Made by a program: the position numbers and the translations under genes. Below are positions 17,373-25,435 of a stretch of DNA of 64,000 nt, piece by piece (positions within the stretch are counted from its first letter, which is position 1; each line of letters opens with the position of its first letter). This DNA comes from Mycolicibacterium sediminis (GTDB taxonomy: Bacteria; Actinomycetota; Actinomycetes; Mycobacteriales; Mycobacteriaceae): assembly GCF_010731735.1 (NCBI RefSeq), contig NZ_AP022588.1:1426001-1490000 (forward strand), in the 5' to 3' direction. The notes under the pieces are model-generated. The model worked only from the letters and a program-made list of their open reading frames with translations. It searched no databases and was not told where the DNA came from.

Positions 17373-17611
17373 ATCCGTCTTCAAACGGAACCGGCGATCT
17401 GCCGTAGTCGCTGAACGATGGCGGGCGCCAGAACTCGCGTGGGTCTACACGAGGTACTCGCCTCGCAGGAGACTCTACGAGGTAGGCGCTGCCGGACCAT
17501 CGCGGTGCGGCGTGCGTTGACCGCTTCTAACTAAACGGCGAAGTGTCCAGGAGGACGTGGTCAACGATACGCCCCGTCACCCGATACCGATACCCCCGGT
17601 GTTACCGGCAG

Positions 17612-17636
17612 GTTTACAACCCTGAGCAGCGGGCAT
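17612..17636 (+). promoter_or_regulatory. SigF-type promoter for the methyltransferase-CDGSH operon
   Basis: GTTT (17612-17615), a 15-base spacer and GGGCAT (17631-17636) match the mycobacterial SigF consensus GTTT-N15-17-GGGTAT at all but one position. Transcription would begin near 17643, about 50 bases before the GTG start at 17695. Confidence 0.6.
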
Positions 17637-17694
17637 TGATTTTCCCGACGCTGTAGCCCGACGGCGAGGACATTTCTTTCCGCGAAAGGCCAAC

Positions 17695-18381
17695 GTGACC
17701 ACTGCGATCTCCTACCCGGTCGAACTCGTTCCCGCCGACGTCTACCGTCCCCAAGAAGACTCCCAACTGCTCGTCGACGTGATGGAGAGGCATGCGCCTC
17801 CCGCCGGTCTCCGTGTCGCCGACCTCTGCACCGGCAGCGGTTTCGTGGCCATCTCGGCCGCGCTGCGCGGGGCGGCCTCGGTGACCGCCTTCGACCTCTC
17901 CGCACAGGCCGTGAGGACGGCGAGGGCGAACGCCGTCGCCGCGGACGTCGAGGTCGACGTCCACCTCGGGCACTGGGCCCGGGCCGCCGAGTTCAAGCCC
18001 TTCGATCTCGTGCTGAGCAACCCGCCCTACGTGCCGGTCGACGAAGACGAGGCGGCGTCGGTCCCCGAGTCCGCGGGCCCCTCCCTGGCCTTCGACGCCG
18101 GCATCGACGGGCGACTGGTGCTCGACCCGCTGTGCGAGCACGCCCCCAAGCTCCTGGCTCCCGGTGGCACGCTGCTCGTCGTCCACTCCGAGTTCGCCGA
18201 CGTCGACCGGACCGTCGAGTGCCTGCGGGCCGCGGGACTGCGCTCGGAAGTGGTTACCAGCCAGCGCATTCCGTTCGGGCCGGTCATGACGGCACGTGCC
18301 GGCTGGCTGGAGCGCACCGGTCGGCTCGAGGCGGGCCGACGCGTCGAGCGCATCGCGGTGGTCGCTGCGGTCAAGCCGTGA
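17695..18381 (+). CDS. HemK/PrmC-like N5-glutamine-type methyltransferase
   Basis: A 228-residue class I SAM-dependent methyltransferase. The SAM loop is VADLCTGSGFVAISAA, the acidic loop AFDLSAQAVRTARANA, and the catalytic motif LSNPPYVP is the NPPY signature of glutamine/adenine-N methylases. It resembles the short MTQ2/HemK2-like proteins that lack PrmC's N-terminal helical domain, so the target need not be release factors. GTG 17695 follows AAAGG by about six bases. It overlaps the CDGSH gene by GTGA and is preceded by a SigF-like promoter, which suggests a stress role. Confidence 0.88.
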   Translation: MTTAISYPVELVPADVYRPQEDSQLLVDVMERHAPPAGLRVADLCTGSGFVAISAALRGAASVTAFDLSAQAVRTARANAVAADVEVDVHLGHWARAAEFKPFDLVLSNPPYVPVDEDEAASVPESAGPSLAFDAGIDGRLVLDPLCEHAPKLLAPGGTLLVVHSEFADVDRTVECLRAAGLRSEVVTSQRIPFGPVMTARAGWLERTGRLEAGRRVERIAVVAAVKP

Positions 18382-18575
18382 GCGATGACGCGCGCGTCGT
18401 GCGCATGGCCAAGTCCGGTCCCATGATGGTCGAGGGCCCGGTCCGGATCGAGATGGAGGACGGTCGGGTCGTGGAGTCCGACCGTTTCATGGTCGCGATC
18501 TGTACGTGCAAGCGCAGCAAGATCTACCCGCTGTGCGACACCAGCCATCGAAAGAAGTTGCGCGCCAAGAACTGA
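18378..18575 (+). CDS. CDGSH iron-sulfur domain protein
   Basis: A 65-residue single-domain CDGSH protein. CTCKRSKIYPLCDTSH matches C-x-C-x2-S-x3-P-x-C-D-x-S-H, which binds a [2Fe-2S] cluster with three Cys and one His ligand; Thr replaces the usual Gly of CDG. The GTG start overlaps the methyltransferase stop (GTGA), so they are co-translated. Such proteins carry out electron or cluster transfer. The convergent neighbour is a non-haem-iron haem-oxygenase-fold enzyme, suggesting a shared iron or redox theme. Confidence 0.9.
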   Translation: MSDDARVVRMAKSGPMMVEGPVRIEMEDGRVVESDRFMVAICTCKRSKIYPLCDTSHRKKLRAKN

Positions 18576-18586
18576 CGGGTACCGAC

Positions 18587-18624
18587 ACCACGGTGGGCGA
18601 CGGATTTCCGTCGCCCACCGTGGT
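18587..18624. terminator. Strong bidirectional terminator
   Basis: An uninterrupted 18-bp inverted repeat (18587-18604 with 18607-18624; arm begins ACCACGGTGGGCG) around a minimal loop lies between the convergent CDGSH and haem-oxygenase-like genes. CTTT follows on the plus strand. It is the strongest hairpin noticed in the window. Confidence 0.9.
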
Positions 18625-18638
18625 CTTTGGTCGTGTAC

Positions 18639-19661
18639 TCAGTCCTCGAGTGGGCGGCGCAGTGACGTCTGGCCGGCCGTCCAGCACGCCACCATGTGGT
18701 CGGCCAGGCGATCCTCGACGAACTCGAAGGCACGGATGCCGAAGACGACGTCGTCCTCCAGATCGGGTTCGCGCGCCACCAGGTCACCGACGACGTCGGC
18801 GCGCACGATCTGCTCGTGCACCGCGTCGGCTTCGACGTGCTCGGCGTAGAAGCGAATGGCTTCCGCCGGCGCACCCAAGGTCTCGAGCGCACGCACCATC
18901 CGCTGCGAGCCGGAGGGGGACGTGATCTCGGTGGCCGCGAAGTGGCCGATCGTCGACCCGCGCAGCGCTCGGTGCAGACCGAACAGCGACATCAGGTTGA
19001 CCGCGACGAGCGACTCGGCGACCGCGTAATCGAGATAGCCCAGATACGAGTTGTCCAGCCCCACCGCGGCGAGCAGATCGGCGAACAACTGCTGGTGCAC
19101 CTCGGAGGGCCGGCCCCCGCCGAACTCGTCGAACTCTACGGCGACGAACGCGGCCTTGGCCCGGCCCCGCAGGCGTGGGATCGCCCAGGCGTGCGGGTCG
19201 CCCTCCTTGAGGTGGTAGATCGAGCGGTGCACGAAGTACTCCTGCATGTGCTCCCACGTTCCCTCGCTGCCGAGGAACCAGGTGGGACCGTTACCCGACG
19301 TCGGCTCGAGCGACAGGCGGGCCATCTCGGCCTCGACGCCGTCGTCTGCCTCGATCGGACCGACGTCGCGGCGCAGTGCCGCGAGGAAGGCGTCCTCCAT
19401 GCGGCCGCGCAGGTGCAGCAAGCCGGCGTTCCACTCCCAGCGGGAGTCGACGCCCGCGAAGCCCTGGTAGTGCAGTTCGTAGCAGACGGCCAGTGCCAGT
19501 TGCAGATCCAGGCCGTAGGGGTCGGCGTCGCCCAGCGAGGTCTCGATGCGCTGCAGGTGCCCGTGCGGGGCGCGCTCGGCGACCAGATCGATCACGGTCG
19601 ACGACAGGGGCCCGCGGGCGCTCGGCAGGCGCGGTTGCGTAGTCGGTTGAGCAAGTGTCAC
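18639..19661 (-). CDS. Iron-containing redox enzyme (haem-oxygenase-like fold)
   Basis: A 340-residue all-helical protein of the haem-oxygenase-like diiron superfamily (Haem_oxygenas_2 type). The candidate metal ligands are the Glu/His pairs CYELHYQGF (about residue 60), WEHMQEYFVHRSIYHLKE (about 140-155) and the C-terminal EHVEADAVHEQIVRADVV. The fold includes enzymes that oxidise amino acids or fatty acids and ones with unknown substrates. The GTG start at 19661 lies only a few bases after the predicted start site of a SigF-like promoter, so the message is nearly leaderless. It converges on the CDGSH gene. Confidence 0.8.
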   Translation of the reverse strand: MTLAQPTTQPRLPSARGPLSSTVIDLVAERAPHGHLQRIETSLGDADPYGLDLQLALAVCYELHYQGFAGVDSRWEWNAGLLHLRGRMEDAFLAALRRDVGPIEADDGVEAEMARLSLEPTSGNGPTWFLGSEGTWEHMQEYFVHRSIYHLKEGDPHAWAIPRLRGRAKAAFVAVEFDEFGGGRPSEVHQQLFADLLAAVGLDNSYLGYLDYAVAESLVAVNLMSLFGLHRALRGSTIGHFAATEITSPSGSQRMVRALETLGAPAEAIRFYAEHVEADAVHEQIVRADVVGDLVAREPDLEDDVVFGIRAFEFVEDRLADHMVACWTAGQTSLRRPLED

Positions 19662-19670
19662 CTCCCGGTA

Positions 19671-19695
19671 CTACCCGGGCCGGTGCCGGCAAAAC
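19671..19695 (-). promoter_or_regulatory. SigF-type promoter for the haem-oxygenase-like gene
   Basis: Read on the minus strand, GTTT (19695-19692), a 15-base spacer and GGGTAG (19676-19671) match the SigF consensus, with one mismatch in the -10. The transcript would start near 19664, almost at the GTG of the gene. Confidence 0.6.
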
Positions 19696-19853
19696 CCCTC
19701 GGGAGGCGACTAAAAATCGTCACGAGTGCAGGTCTACGCCATTTCCGCGCCGTGGGATTGGATACCGGGATGCGCGTGACACCGCTCGCCGACCCCTGCT
19801 GTCGCTGACCGCGTTCCCGTCCAGCACCAGCTCCCGAAAGTCGTAGGTAGGCA

Positions 19854-20717
19854 GTGTCCGTTTTCGTCGACATCACCCCCGACGAGTCGCGTCTCGACTC
19901 TCCGGGCAGACCCACGTCGCGGCGCCGAGGCCGGTCGCTGCTGACCAAGGCCGTGCTCCCGCTGCTCTCGGTCGTCGTGTTCGGCGGCGTCTGGCAGCTC
20001 GTCGCCGCCAGCGGCATCTGGAATCAGACCTTCGTGCCGTACCCCAGCACGGTGTGGCAGGCCTTCATCGACGTCTCCACCACGCACGACGGCGTCCGCG
20101 GCTACGCGGGCTACCTGCTGTGGGAGCACCTCTACATGACGATCCGGCGGGTGCTGGCCGGTGTCGTGATCGGCATCGTCCTCGGCGTGCTGCTGGGCCT
20201 GGTGATGGGGTCGGTCGGCTGGGTGCGCAGCGTGCTCGAGCCGTGGCTGACCTTCCTCCGCGCCCTTCCCCCGCTGGCGTACTTCTTCCTGCTGGTGATC
20301 TGGCTCGGCATCGACGAGGCGCCGAAGATCACGCTGCTGGCCCTCGCCGCGCTGCCGCCCGCCGCGGTCGCCACCACGGCCGCCGTCGTGTCGGCGCCGG
20401 TCGGCCTGCAGGAGGCGGCCCGCGCGCTGGGCGCGTCCCGCACGCAGGTCATCCGCGACGTCGTCATCCCGTCCGCGCTGCCCGAGACGTTCACCGGCAT
20501 CCGCCTCGCCGTCGGCATGGCCTATTCATCCGTGGTCGCCGCCGAGCTGTTCAACGGCATCCCCGGCGTCGGCGGCCTGGTCAAGGACGCGAGCAACTAC
20601 AACAACACCCCCGTGGTTTTGGTCGGCATCTTCGCCATCGGATTCTCGGGCCTGATCATCGACGGTCTACTTCGCGCCGCTGAACGGCGCGCCGTCCCCT
20701 GGAGAGGAAAGATCTGA
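19854..20717 (+). CDS. ABC transporter permease (TauC/SsuC family)
   Basis: A 287-residue inner-membrane permease with about six helices after a basic N-terminal tail (TSRRRGRSLL). The EAA loop that docks on the ATPase is EAARALGASRTQVIRDVVIP. The family includes taurine, alkanesulfonate and nitrate permeases, and the adjacent binding protein is TauA-like, so a sulfonate or other small anion is likely. The GTG start follows AGGTAGG. First gene of a permease-binding protein-ATPase operon; the next ATG overlaps its stop. Confidence 0.9.
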   Translation: MSVFVDITPDESRLDSPGRPTSRRRGRSLLTKAVLPLLSVVVFGGVWQLVAASGIWNQTFVPYPSTVWQAFIDVSTTHDGVRGYAGYLLWEHLYMTIRRVLAGVVIGIVLGVLLGLVMGSVGWVRSVLEPWLTFLRALPPLAYFFLLVIWLGIDEAPKITLLALAALPPAAVATTAAVVSAPVGLQEAARALGASRTQVIRDVVIPSALPETFTGIRLAVGMAYSSVVAAELFNGIPGVGGLVKDASNYNNTPVVLVGIFAIGFSGLIIDGLLRAAERRAVPWRGKI

Positions 20718-21745
20718 TGAAGCTGAAGGCACTCCTGGCCGCCGCGGCGGTCACGACGATCGCACTGTCGGGCTGCGCGGTCGACAACTCCGGCAGCGAC
20801 TCGACCAAGGAGACCATCCGGATCGGCTACCAGTCGTTCCCGAGCGGCGACCTCATCGTCAAGCAGAACAAGTGGCTGGAGGAGGCGCTGCCGAACTACA
20901 ACGTCAAGTGGATCAAGTTCGACTCCGGCGCCGACGTGAACACCGCCTTCATTGCCAAGGAACTCGACTTCGGCGCGCTGGGCTCCAGCCCCGTCGCCCG
21001 CGGCCTGTCCGCGCCGCTGAACATTCCCTACCAGGTGGCGTTCGTCCTCGACGTGGCCGGCGACAACGAGGCGCTGGTGGTGCGCAACGAATCCGGGGTG
21101 AACACGATCCCCGAGCTGCGCGGCAAGCGCATCGCGACGCCGTTCGCGTCGACCGCGCACTACAGCCTGCTGGCCGCACTGGCCCAGAACGGATTGTCCG
21201 CCAGCGACGTTCAGCTCGTCGACCTGCAGCCGCAAGCCATTCTGGCCGCCTGGGAGCGCGGCGACATCGACGCCGCGTACACCTGGCTGCCGACGCTGAA
21301 CGACCTGCGCAAGACGGGTAAGGACCTCATCACCAGCCGCCAGCTGGCGAAGGACGGCAAGCCGACGCTGGACCTGGGCGCGGTGCGCACCGAGTTCGCC
21401 GACGCCCACCCCGACGTCGTCGACGCGTGGCGCCAGCAGGAGGCCCGTGCCCTGGACGTGATCGCCGACGACCCGGCCGCGGCCGCCAAGGCCATCGCCG
21501 CCGAGGTCGGTCTCACCCCCGAGGATCTCGAGGGACAGCTCAAGCAGGGCGTCTACCTGACCCCCGCAGAGGTGGCCTCGCCGGAATGGCTCGGATCCGA
21601 GGGCAAGCCCGGCAACATCGCCGCCAACCTGGAGAGTGCCTCGAAGTTCCTGGCCGAGCAGAAGCAGATTCCAGAAGCCGCGCCGCTCAAGACCTTCCAG
21701 GACGCCATCTACACCAAGGGTCTGCCCGATGCCCTCAAGCAGTGA
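20717..21745 (+). CDS. Substrate-binding lipoprotein (TauA/SsuA family)
   Basis: A 342-residue exported lipoprotein: the signal ends in ALSGC with Cys20 as lipidation site. The mature part has the TauA/SsuA pattern: IRIGYQSFPSGDLIVK, the FDSGADVNTAFIAKELDFG loop that contacts the anion, GSSPVARGL, and LRGKRIATPFASTAHYSLLA. The Ser/Thr-rich ligand loop suits a sulfonate, nitrate or similar oxyanion; taurine is only one option. The ATG overlaps the permease stop by one base and the gene overlaps the ATPase gene by 17 bases. Confidence 0.9.
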   Translation: MKLKALLAAAAVTTIALSGCAVDNSGSDSTKETIRIGYQSFPSGDLIVKQNKWLEEALPNYNVKWIKFDSGADVNTAFIAKELDFGALGSSPVARGLSAPLNIPYQVAFVLDVAGDNEALVVRNESGVNTIPELRGKRIATPFASTAHYSLLAALAQNGLSASDVQLVDLQPQAILAAWERGDIDAAYTWLPTLNDLRKTGKDLITSRQLAKDGKPTLDLGAVRTEFADAHPDVVDAWRQQEARALDVIADDPAAAAKAIAAEVGLTPEDLEGQLKQGVYLTPAEVASPEWLGSEGKPGNIAANLESASKFLAEQKQIPEAAPLKTFQDAIYTKGLPDALKQ

Positions 21746-22523
21746 CGTCGGTACCCAGCGCGGCGGTCTGAGGATCGCGGGCGTCGAGCACCGGTACGGC
21801 GAGGGCCGCGATCAGGTGACAGCGCTCGGACCGGTCGACCTGGACGTGGAGCCCGGGGCGTTCCTGGTGCTGGTCGGCGCGTCCGGCTGCGGCAAGAGCA
21901 CGCTGCTGCGCCTGATCGCGGGCTTCGAGGAGCCGTCGTCCGGCGAGGTGAAGATCTCCGGCGGTGCACCGACGCCGGGCGTCACCTCGGGCGTGGTGTT
22001 CCAGCAGCCGCGGCTCTTCCCGTGGCGCACCGTCGGCGGGAACGTCGACCTCGCACTCAAATACGCGAACGTGCCGCGCGAGCGCCGCACCGAGCGACGC
22101 GACCAGCTGCTCGCGCGGGTCGGACTCGAGGGCACCGCCGGCCGCAAGATCTGGGAGATCAGCGGCGGGCAGCAGCAGCGCGTCGCGATCGCCCGCGCCC
22201 TGGCCGCGGAGACGCCGCTGTTCCTGCTCGACGAGCCGTTCGCCGCGCTCGACGCGCTGACCCGCGAGCGGCTGCAGGAGGACGTCCGTCAGGTCAGCGC
22301 GGAGACCGGTCGCACCACGGTGTTCGTCACGCACAGCGCCGACGAGGCCGCGTTCCTCGGTTCCCGCATCGTGGTGCTGACCCGTCGACCGGGCCAGGTC
22401 GCGCTGGATCTGCCGGTGGACCTGCCCCGCACCGGCATCGACCCGGACGAGCTGCGCCGTTCCCCGGAGTACACCCGGCTGCGCGCCGAGGTGGGTCGAG
22501 CCGTCAAGGCCGCCGCCGCCTGA
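21729..22523 (+). CDS. ABC transporter ATPase (TauB/SsuB family)
   Basis: A 264-residue ATPase with Walker A GASGCGKST, Q-loop FQQPRLFPW, ABC signature ISGGQQQR (usual LSGGQ has Ile here), Walker B LFLLDEPFAALD and H-loop FVTHSADEA. It powers the importer formed with the two upstream genes. ATG 21729 lies inside the end of the binding-protein gene (17-base overlap), so translation is coupled. TauB/SsuB proteins are about 255 residues, in agreement. Confidence 0.93.
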   Translation: MPSSSDVGTQRGGLRIAGVEHRYGEGRDQVTALGPVDLDVEPGAFLVLVGASGCGKSTLLRLIAGFEEPSSGEVKISGGAPTPGVTSGVVFQQPRLFPWRTVGGNVDLALKYANVPRERRTERRDQLLARVGLEGTAGRKIWEISGGQQQRVAIARALAAETPLFLLDEPFAALDALTRERLQEDVRQVSAETGRTTVFVTHSADEAAFLGSRIVVLTRRPGQVALDLPVDLPRTGIDPDELRRSPEYTRLRAEVGRAVKAAAA

Positions 22524-22570
22524 CCCGCCGGCGCGTGGATCATGGGATGTGTGCACATCCTGGACCGACG

Positions 22571-23284
22571 ATGACCGACAGCACGTTCGCGACCCGGACG
22601 GGTGACCTGCCGGGCTACCTCGCGGTGCCCGACGGCCCCGGACCGTGGCCCGGCGTGGTGGTCATCCACGACGTGGGCGGCCTGACCGACGACATCCGTC
22701 GGCACGCCGACCGCCTGGCCGCCGCCGGCTTCCTCGCCGCGGCGCCGAACCTGTACCGCGGCAACGCCATCCGCTGCGTGGTGAGCATGCTGCGCTCGCT
22801 GAAGACCGGTGTCGGCCCGGCGGTCGACGACGTCGAGGCGGTGCGCGACATGCTCGCGGAGGATCCGAGGTGCACGGGCCGGATCGGCGCGGTGGGGTTC
22901 TGCATCGGGGGTGGCATGTGCCTGGTGCTGGCTCCGCGCGGGTCGTTCGTCGCGACGGCGCCCAACTACGGCAACTGGCCCGCCGACGTCGACTCCCTGC
23001 GACGGGCCTGCCCGGTCGTCGCGAGCTACGGCGCCGACGATCCGACGCTGAAGGGTGCCGCCGCGAAGTTGTCGGCACTGCTCGAGGACGCCGGGGTCGC
23101 GCACGACGTCGAAGAGTATCCGGGGGTCGGCCACTCGTTCATGAACGACTGGCGCTCGGCGCCACTGCGTCTGCGCATCTTCGAGATGGTGCCCGGGTTC
23201 CGCTACTCCGAGCCGGCGGCCGACGACGCGTGGCGCAGGATCGTCGACTTCTTCGGCGAGCACCTCGCGGGACCCGAGTCGTGA
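22571..23284 (+). CDS. Dienelactone hydrolase family protein
   Basis: A 237-residue alpha/beta hydrolase with the dienelactone-hydrolase Cys nucleophile in GFCIGGG (Cys111), the acid in GADDPT (Asp157 region) and the His in GVGHSFMND (His188). The N-terminal GYLAVPDGPGPWPGVVVIHD is family-typical. Such enzymes open cyclic dienelactones in aromatic catabolism or act as general carboxyl hydrolases; without ring-cleavage genes nearby the substrate is open. It overlaps the MOSC gene by GTGA. Confidence 0.9.
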   Translation: MTDSTFATRTGDLPGYLAVPDGPGPWPGVVVIHDVGGLTDDIRRHADRLAAAGFLAAAPNLYRGNAIRCVVSMLRSLKTGVGPAVDDVEAVRDMLAEDPRCTGRIGAVGFCIGGGMCLVLAPRGSFVATAPNYGNWPADVDSLRRACPVVASYGADDPTLKGAAAKLSALLEDAGVAHDVEEYPGVGHSFMNDWRSAPLRLRIFEMVPGFRYSEPAADDAWRRIVDFFGEHLAGPES

Positions 23285-23718
23285 GGGTGGTGGCCATCCA
23301 TACCGCGCCCGGGCGCCGGCTTCCGGTGAAGGCGGTCGAGTCCGTTCAGGCGGAGGAGAACCGCGGGCTGGTGGGCGACCGCTATCACGGGACGAAACGC
23401 ATGCACGTCACCATCCAATCGCGCGAGATGCTGGACCTCGCCGCCGTGGAACTGGGCCGCGAGATCGACAGCGGCGGCACCCGGCGCAACGTGACGGTCG
23501 ACGCGGGGGAGATCCCGACGAAGCCCGGGACGCGGATGACGATCGGCGACGTCCACCTCGAGGTGCTGCGGGTGTCGCCGCCGTGCCGACTGCTCGACGA
23601 CGACATCGGCCGCGGGGCGGCTGCGGCGTTGAGCCGACGGACGGGTTCGGTGTGCCGACTGCTGTCCTCGGGGACGATCAGCGTCGGCGACGAGGTGACG
23701 GTGGTGGCGGCGGACTAG
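23281..23718 (+). CDS. MOSC-domain protein
   Basis: A 145-residue stand-alone MOSC (molybdenum-cofactor sulfurase C-terminal) domain. Recognisable parts are the opening AIHTAPGRRLPVKAVESV, GLVGDRYHG, the central TRRNVTVDAGEI, and SPPCRLLDDDI with the Cys thought to carry persulfide or act as Moco ligand. Small bacterial MOSC proteins (YiiM-like) handle sulfur transfer or N-hydroxylated compounds. GTG 23281 overlaps the hydrolase stop. It ends four bases inside the tiny convergent gene. Confidence 0.88.
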   Translation: MRVVAIHTAPGRRLPVKAVESVQAEENRGLVGDRYHGTKRMHVTIQSREMLDLAAVELGREIDSGGTRRNVTVDAGEIPTKPGTRMTIGDVHLEVLRVSPPCRLLDDDIGRGAAAALSRRTGSVCRLLSSGTISVGDEVTVVAAD

Positions 23719-23825
23719 ACCGGCGGGTACGCGGGGGGCGGGTAGACGCCGCGCAGACCCCAGGGGAGGAACTGGAAGAAGTATTCGATCTCGTCACTCG
23801 CGTCGTAATCCGGGTTCGGATCCAT
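23715..23825 (-). CDS. 36-residue protein of unknown function
   Basis: ATG 23823-23825 follows GGGAGG by five bases, one of the best ribosome sites in the window, and opens a 36-residue peptide. It has an acidic start (MDPNPDYDASDEIEYF), a hydrophobic aromatic middle (FFQFLPWGLRG) and a Pro/Tyr tail (VYPPPAYPPV). Its stop overlaps the end of the MOSC gene by four bases. The composition is unlike a random antisense shadow. I do not recognise a family; a small membrane-associated protein or peptide precursor is possible. Confidence 0.5.
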   Translation of the reverse strand: MDPNPDYDASDEIEYFFQFLPWGLRGVYPPPAYPPV

Positions 23826-23920
23826 CAGTGCCTCCCAGCAACGGGCCTTCGGTTGGCTCGAGTCTAGACCTCGGGCAGACGCGGCGGGTACCCGATTCGA
23901 GCCTGTGAATAAACTAGCGG

Positions 23921-23936
23921 CCAACCAGTTGATTGG
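23921..23936. promoter_or_regulatory. Candidate TetR operator upstream of the TetR-SDR-FadE operon
   Basis: CCAACCAGTTGATTGG is a 16-base palindrome with 12 of 16 positions symmetrical, about 40 bases before the TetR start and upstream of its -10. The spacing suits autorepression. Confidence 0.4.
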
Positions 23937-23961
23937 TCCCCGGGCACCGTCCCGGCCTGCC

Positions 23962-23967
23962 TATAGT
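23962..23967 (+). promoter_or_regulatory. -10 element for a leaderless TetR transcript
   Basis: TATAGT ends eight bases before ATG 23976, the distance expected when transcription starts at or next to the initiation codon. No ribosome site is present, consistent with a leaderless message. Confidence 0.5.
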
Positions 23968-23975
23968 GAGTCGCC

Positions 23976-24665
23976 ATGCCCGCCGAACGATCCGATGCCC
24001 TCCGCACGAGCGGCTCGTCGAGTGCGAACGGGTCCACCCGGCGCGAGGAGCTACTCGCCGTCGCCACCAAGCTGTTCGCCGCCCGCGGTTATCACGGCAC
24101 CAGGATGGACGACGTCGCCGACGCCGTCGGCCTCAACAAGGCGACGGTCTACCACTACTACGCGAGCAAGTCGCTGATCCTCTACGACGTCTACAAGAGC
24201 GCCGCCGACTTCACCGTCGGTGCCCTGCACGACGATCCGACGGCGTCCGCCCGGGAGACGATCTACCACTTCACCCGCCGGCTGCTGGTGGGCATCGCCA
24301 GCGACATCGAGCGCGCCGCCGTCTACTTCCAGGAGGGGCCCTACATCTCGGAGTGGTTCACCGAGGAGCAGGTCGCCTACATCCGGACCTCCGAGACCAC
24401 GGTCTACGAGCACGTCCGCGACGTCATCGACCGCGGCATCGCCAGCGGCGAGTTCAACGACTGCGACTCCCACGTGCTTGCGCTCGGCTACATCGGCATG
24501 ACGCTCGGCGCGTACCGGTGGCTGCGACCGCAGGGCCGGCGCAGTGCCCAGGAGATCGCCGTCGAGTTCAGCACGGCACTGCTGCGCGGCCTGATCAAGG
24601 ACGAGACCGTCCGGCGCGAGTCGCCCCTGGGCATCGACGTCGCGACCACGGCGGGGTCGGAATGA
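23976..24665 (+). CDS. TetR-family regulator of the adjacent SDR/acyl-CoA dehydrogenase operon
   Basis: A 229-residue TetR protein with a 20-residue polar N-terminal extension. Its helix-turn-helix covers residues 24-70: ATKLFAARGYHGTRMDDVAD, then GLNKATVYHYYASKSLI. The C-terminal ligand domain has AVYFQEGPYISEWF. This form resembles mycobacterial regulators of lipid and CoA-ester catabolism (KstR2-like family), consistent with the two downstream genes. The stop overlaps the SDR start (ATGA). Likely autoregulated through the palindrome at 23921. The ligand is probably an acyl-CoA; that is inference. Confidence 0.88.
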   Translation: MPAERSDALRTSGSSSANGSTRREELLAVATKLFAARGYHGTRMDDVADAVGLNKATVYHYYASKSLILYDVYKSAADFTVGALHDDPTASARETIYHFTRRLLVGIASDIERAAVYFQEGPYISEWFTEEQVAYIRTSETTVYEHVRDVIDRGIASGEFNDCDSHVLALGYIGMTLGAYRWLRPQGRRSAQEIAVEFSTALLRGLIKDETVRRESPLGIDVATTAGSE

Positions 24666-25435
24666 GCGACCTGTTTCGGTTGGACGGCAAGGTCGCCGTC
24701 GTGACGGGCGGCGGCCGCGGCATCGGCGTGATGATCGCCCGCGGACTGCTGGAAGCCGGTGCGCGCGTGTACCTCTCGAGCCGCAAGGCCGCCGAACTCG
24801 AGGCCGCCGTCGCCGAGCTGTCCCCGCTGGGCCAGGTCGACGCCGTGTCCGCCGACCTCGGCACCGCCGACGGCGTCGCGACATTGACGTCCTACGTCGG
24901 CGAGCGCGAGGACGCGGTCCACGCCCTGTTCAACAACGCCGGCGCGGCGTGGGGCGCGACGTTCGAGGACTTCCCGGAGTCCGGCTTCGACAAGGTCTTC
25001 GACGTCAACGTGAAGGGCGTCTTCCTGCTCACCCGCGCGATGGTGCCGCTGCTCACCGCGGGCGCCACCGACGGCGACCCAGCGCGGGTCGTCAACACCG
25101 GCAGCATCGACGGCATCGTCGCCCCCGAGAAGGGCCGCGACAACTTCTCCTACAGCGCCAGCAAGGCCGCCGTCCACATGCTGACCCGGCACCTCGCCGG
25201 CGAGCTGGCACCGCGAATCCTGGTGAACGCCATCGCCCCCGGACTCTTCCAGTCCCGCATGACCAAGGAACTGCTGGCGGCGGGCTCGGATGCGGTGGGT
25301 TCGGCGCTGCCGCTGGGCCGCATCGGGGCACCCGACGACATGGCGGGCATCGCCGTCTTCCTGGCCAGCCGCGCCAGCGCGTACATCACCGGCACGGTCA
25401 TCCCCGTCGACGGAGGAGTGAGCACCATCCGATGA
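24662..25435 (+). CDS. Short-chain dehydrogenase/reductase in acyl-CoA operon
   Basis: A 257-residue classical SDR: cofactor loop TGGGRGIGVMIARGL, NNAGAAWG, catalytic Ser in VNTGSIDGI and Tyr/Lys in YSASKAAVH, with the C-terminal YITGTVIPVDGG. The SSRKAAELE stretch after beta-2 favours NADP(H). It is coupled at both ends by ATGA overlaps to the TetR gene and to an acyl-CoA dehydrogenase, so it probably handles a hydroxy- or oxo-intermediate of the same pathway. Confidence 0.9.
   Translation: MSDLFRLDGKVAVVTGGGRGIGVMIARGLLEAGARVYLSSRKAAELEAAVAELSPLGQVDAVSADLGTADGVATLTSYVGEREDAVHALFNNAGAAWGATFEDFPESGFDKVFDVNVKGVFLLTRAMVPLLTAGATDGDPARVVNTGSIDGIVAPEKGRDNFSYSASKAAVHMLTRHLAGELAPRILVNAIAPGLFQSRMTKELLAAGSDAVGSALPLGRIGAPDDMAGIAVFLASRASAYITGTVIPVDGGVSTIR

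Larger units (their letters stand above)
17315..17694. promoter_or_regulatory. Divergent regulatory region: sigma-factor leader and methyltransferase promoter
   Basis: About 380 bases without a long gene. From the left it holds the ribosome site of the leader ORF, a perfect 10-bp inverted repeat (17339-17372), a stretch of about 200 bases in which I see no clear element, and a SigF-like promoter (17612-17636) facing the methyltransferase. A minus-strand GGGTAT (17590-17595) lacks a properly spaced GTTT. Confidence 0.6.

Noticed and set aside
17590-17595. Minus-strand GGGTAT as a SigF promoter for the sigma gene itself
   Set aside because: No GTTT lies 15-17 bases upstream (the closest G-T-T-G is 21 bases away), so autoregulation from here is not supported.
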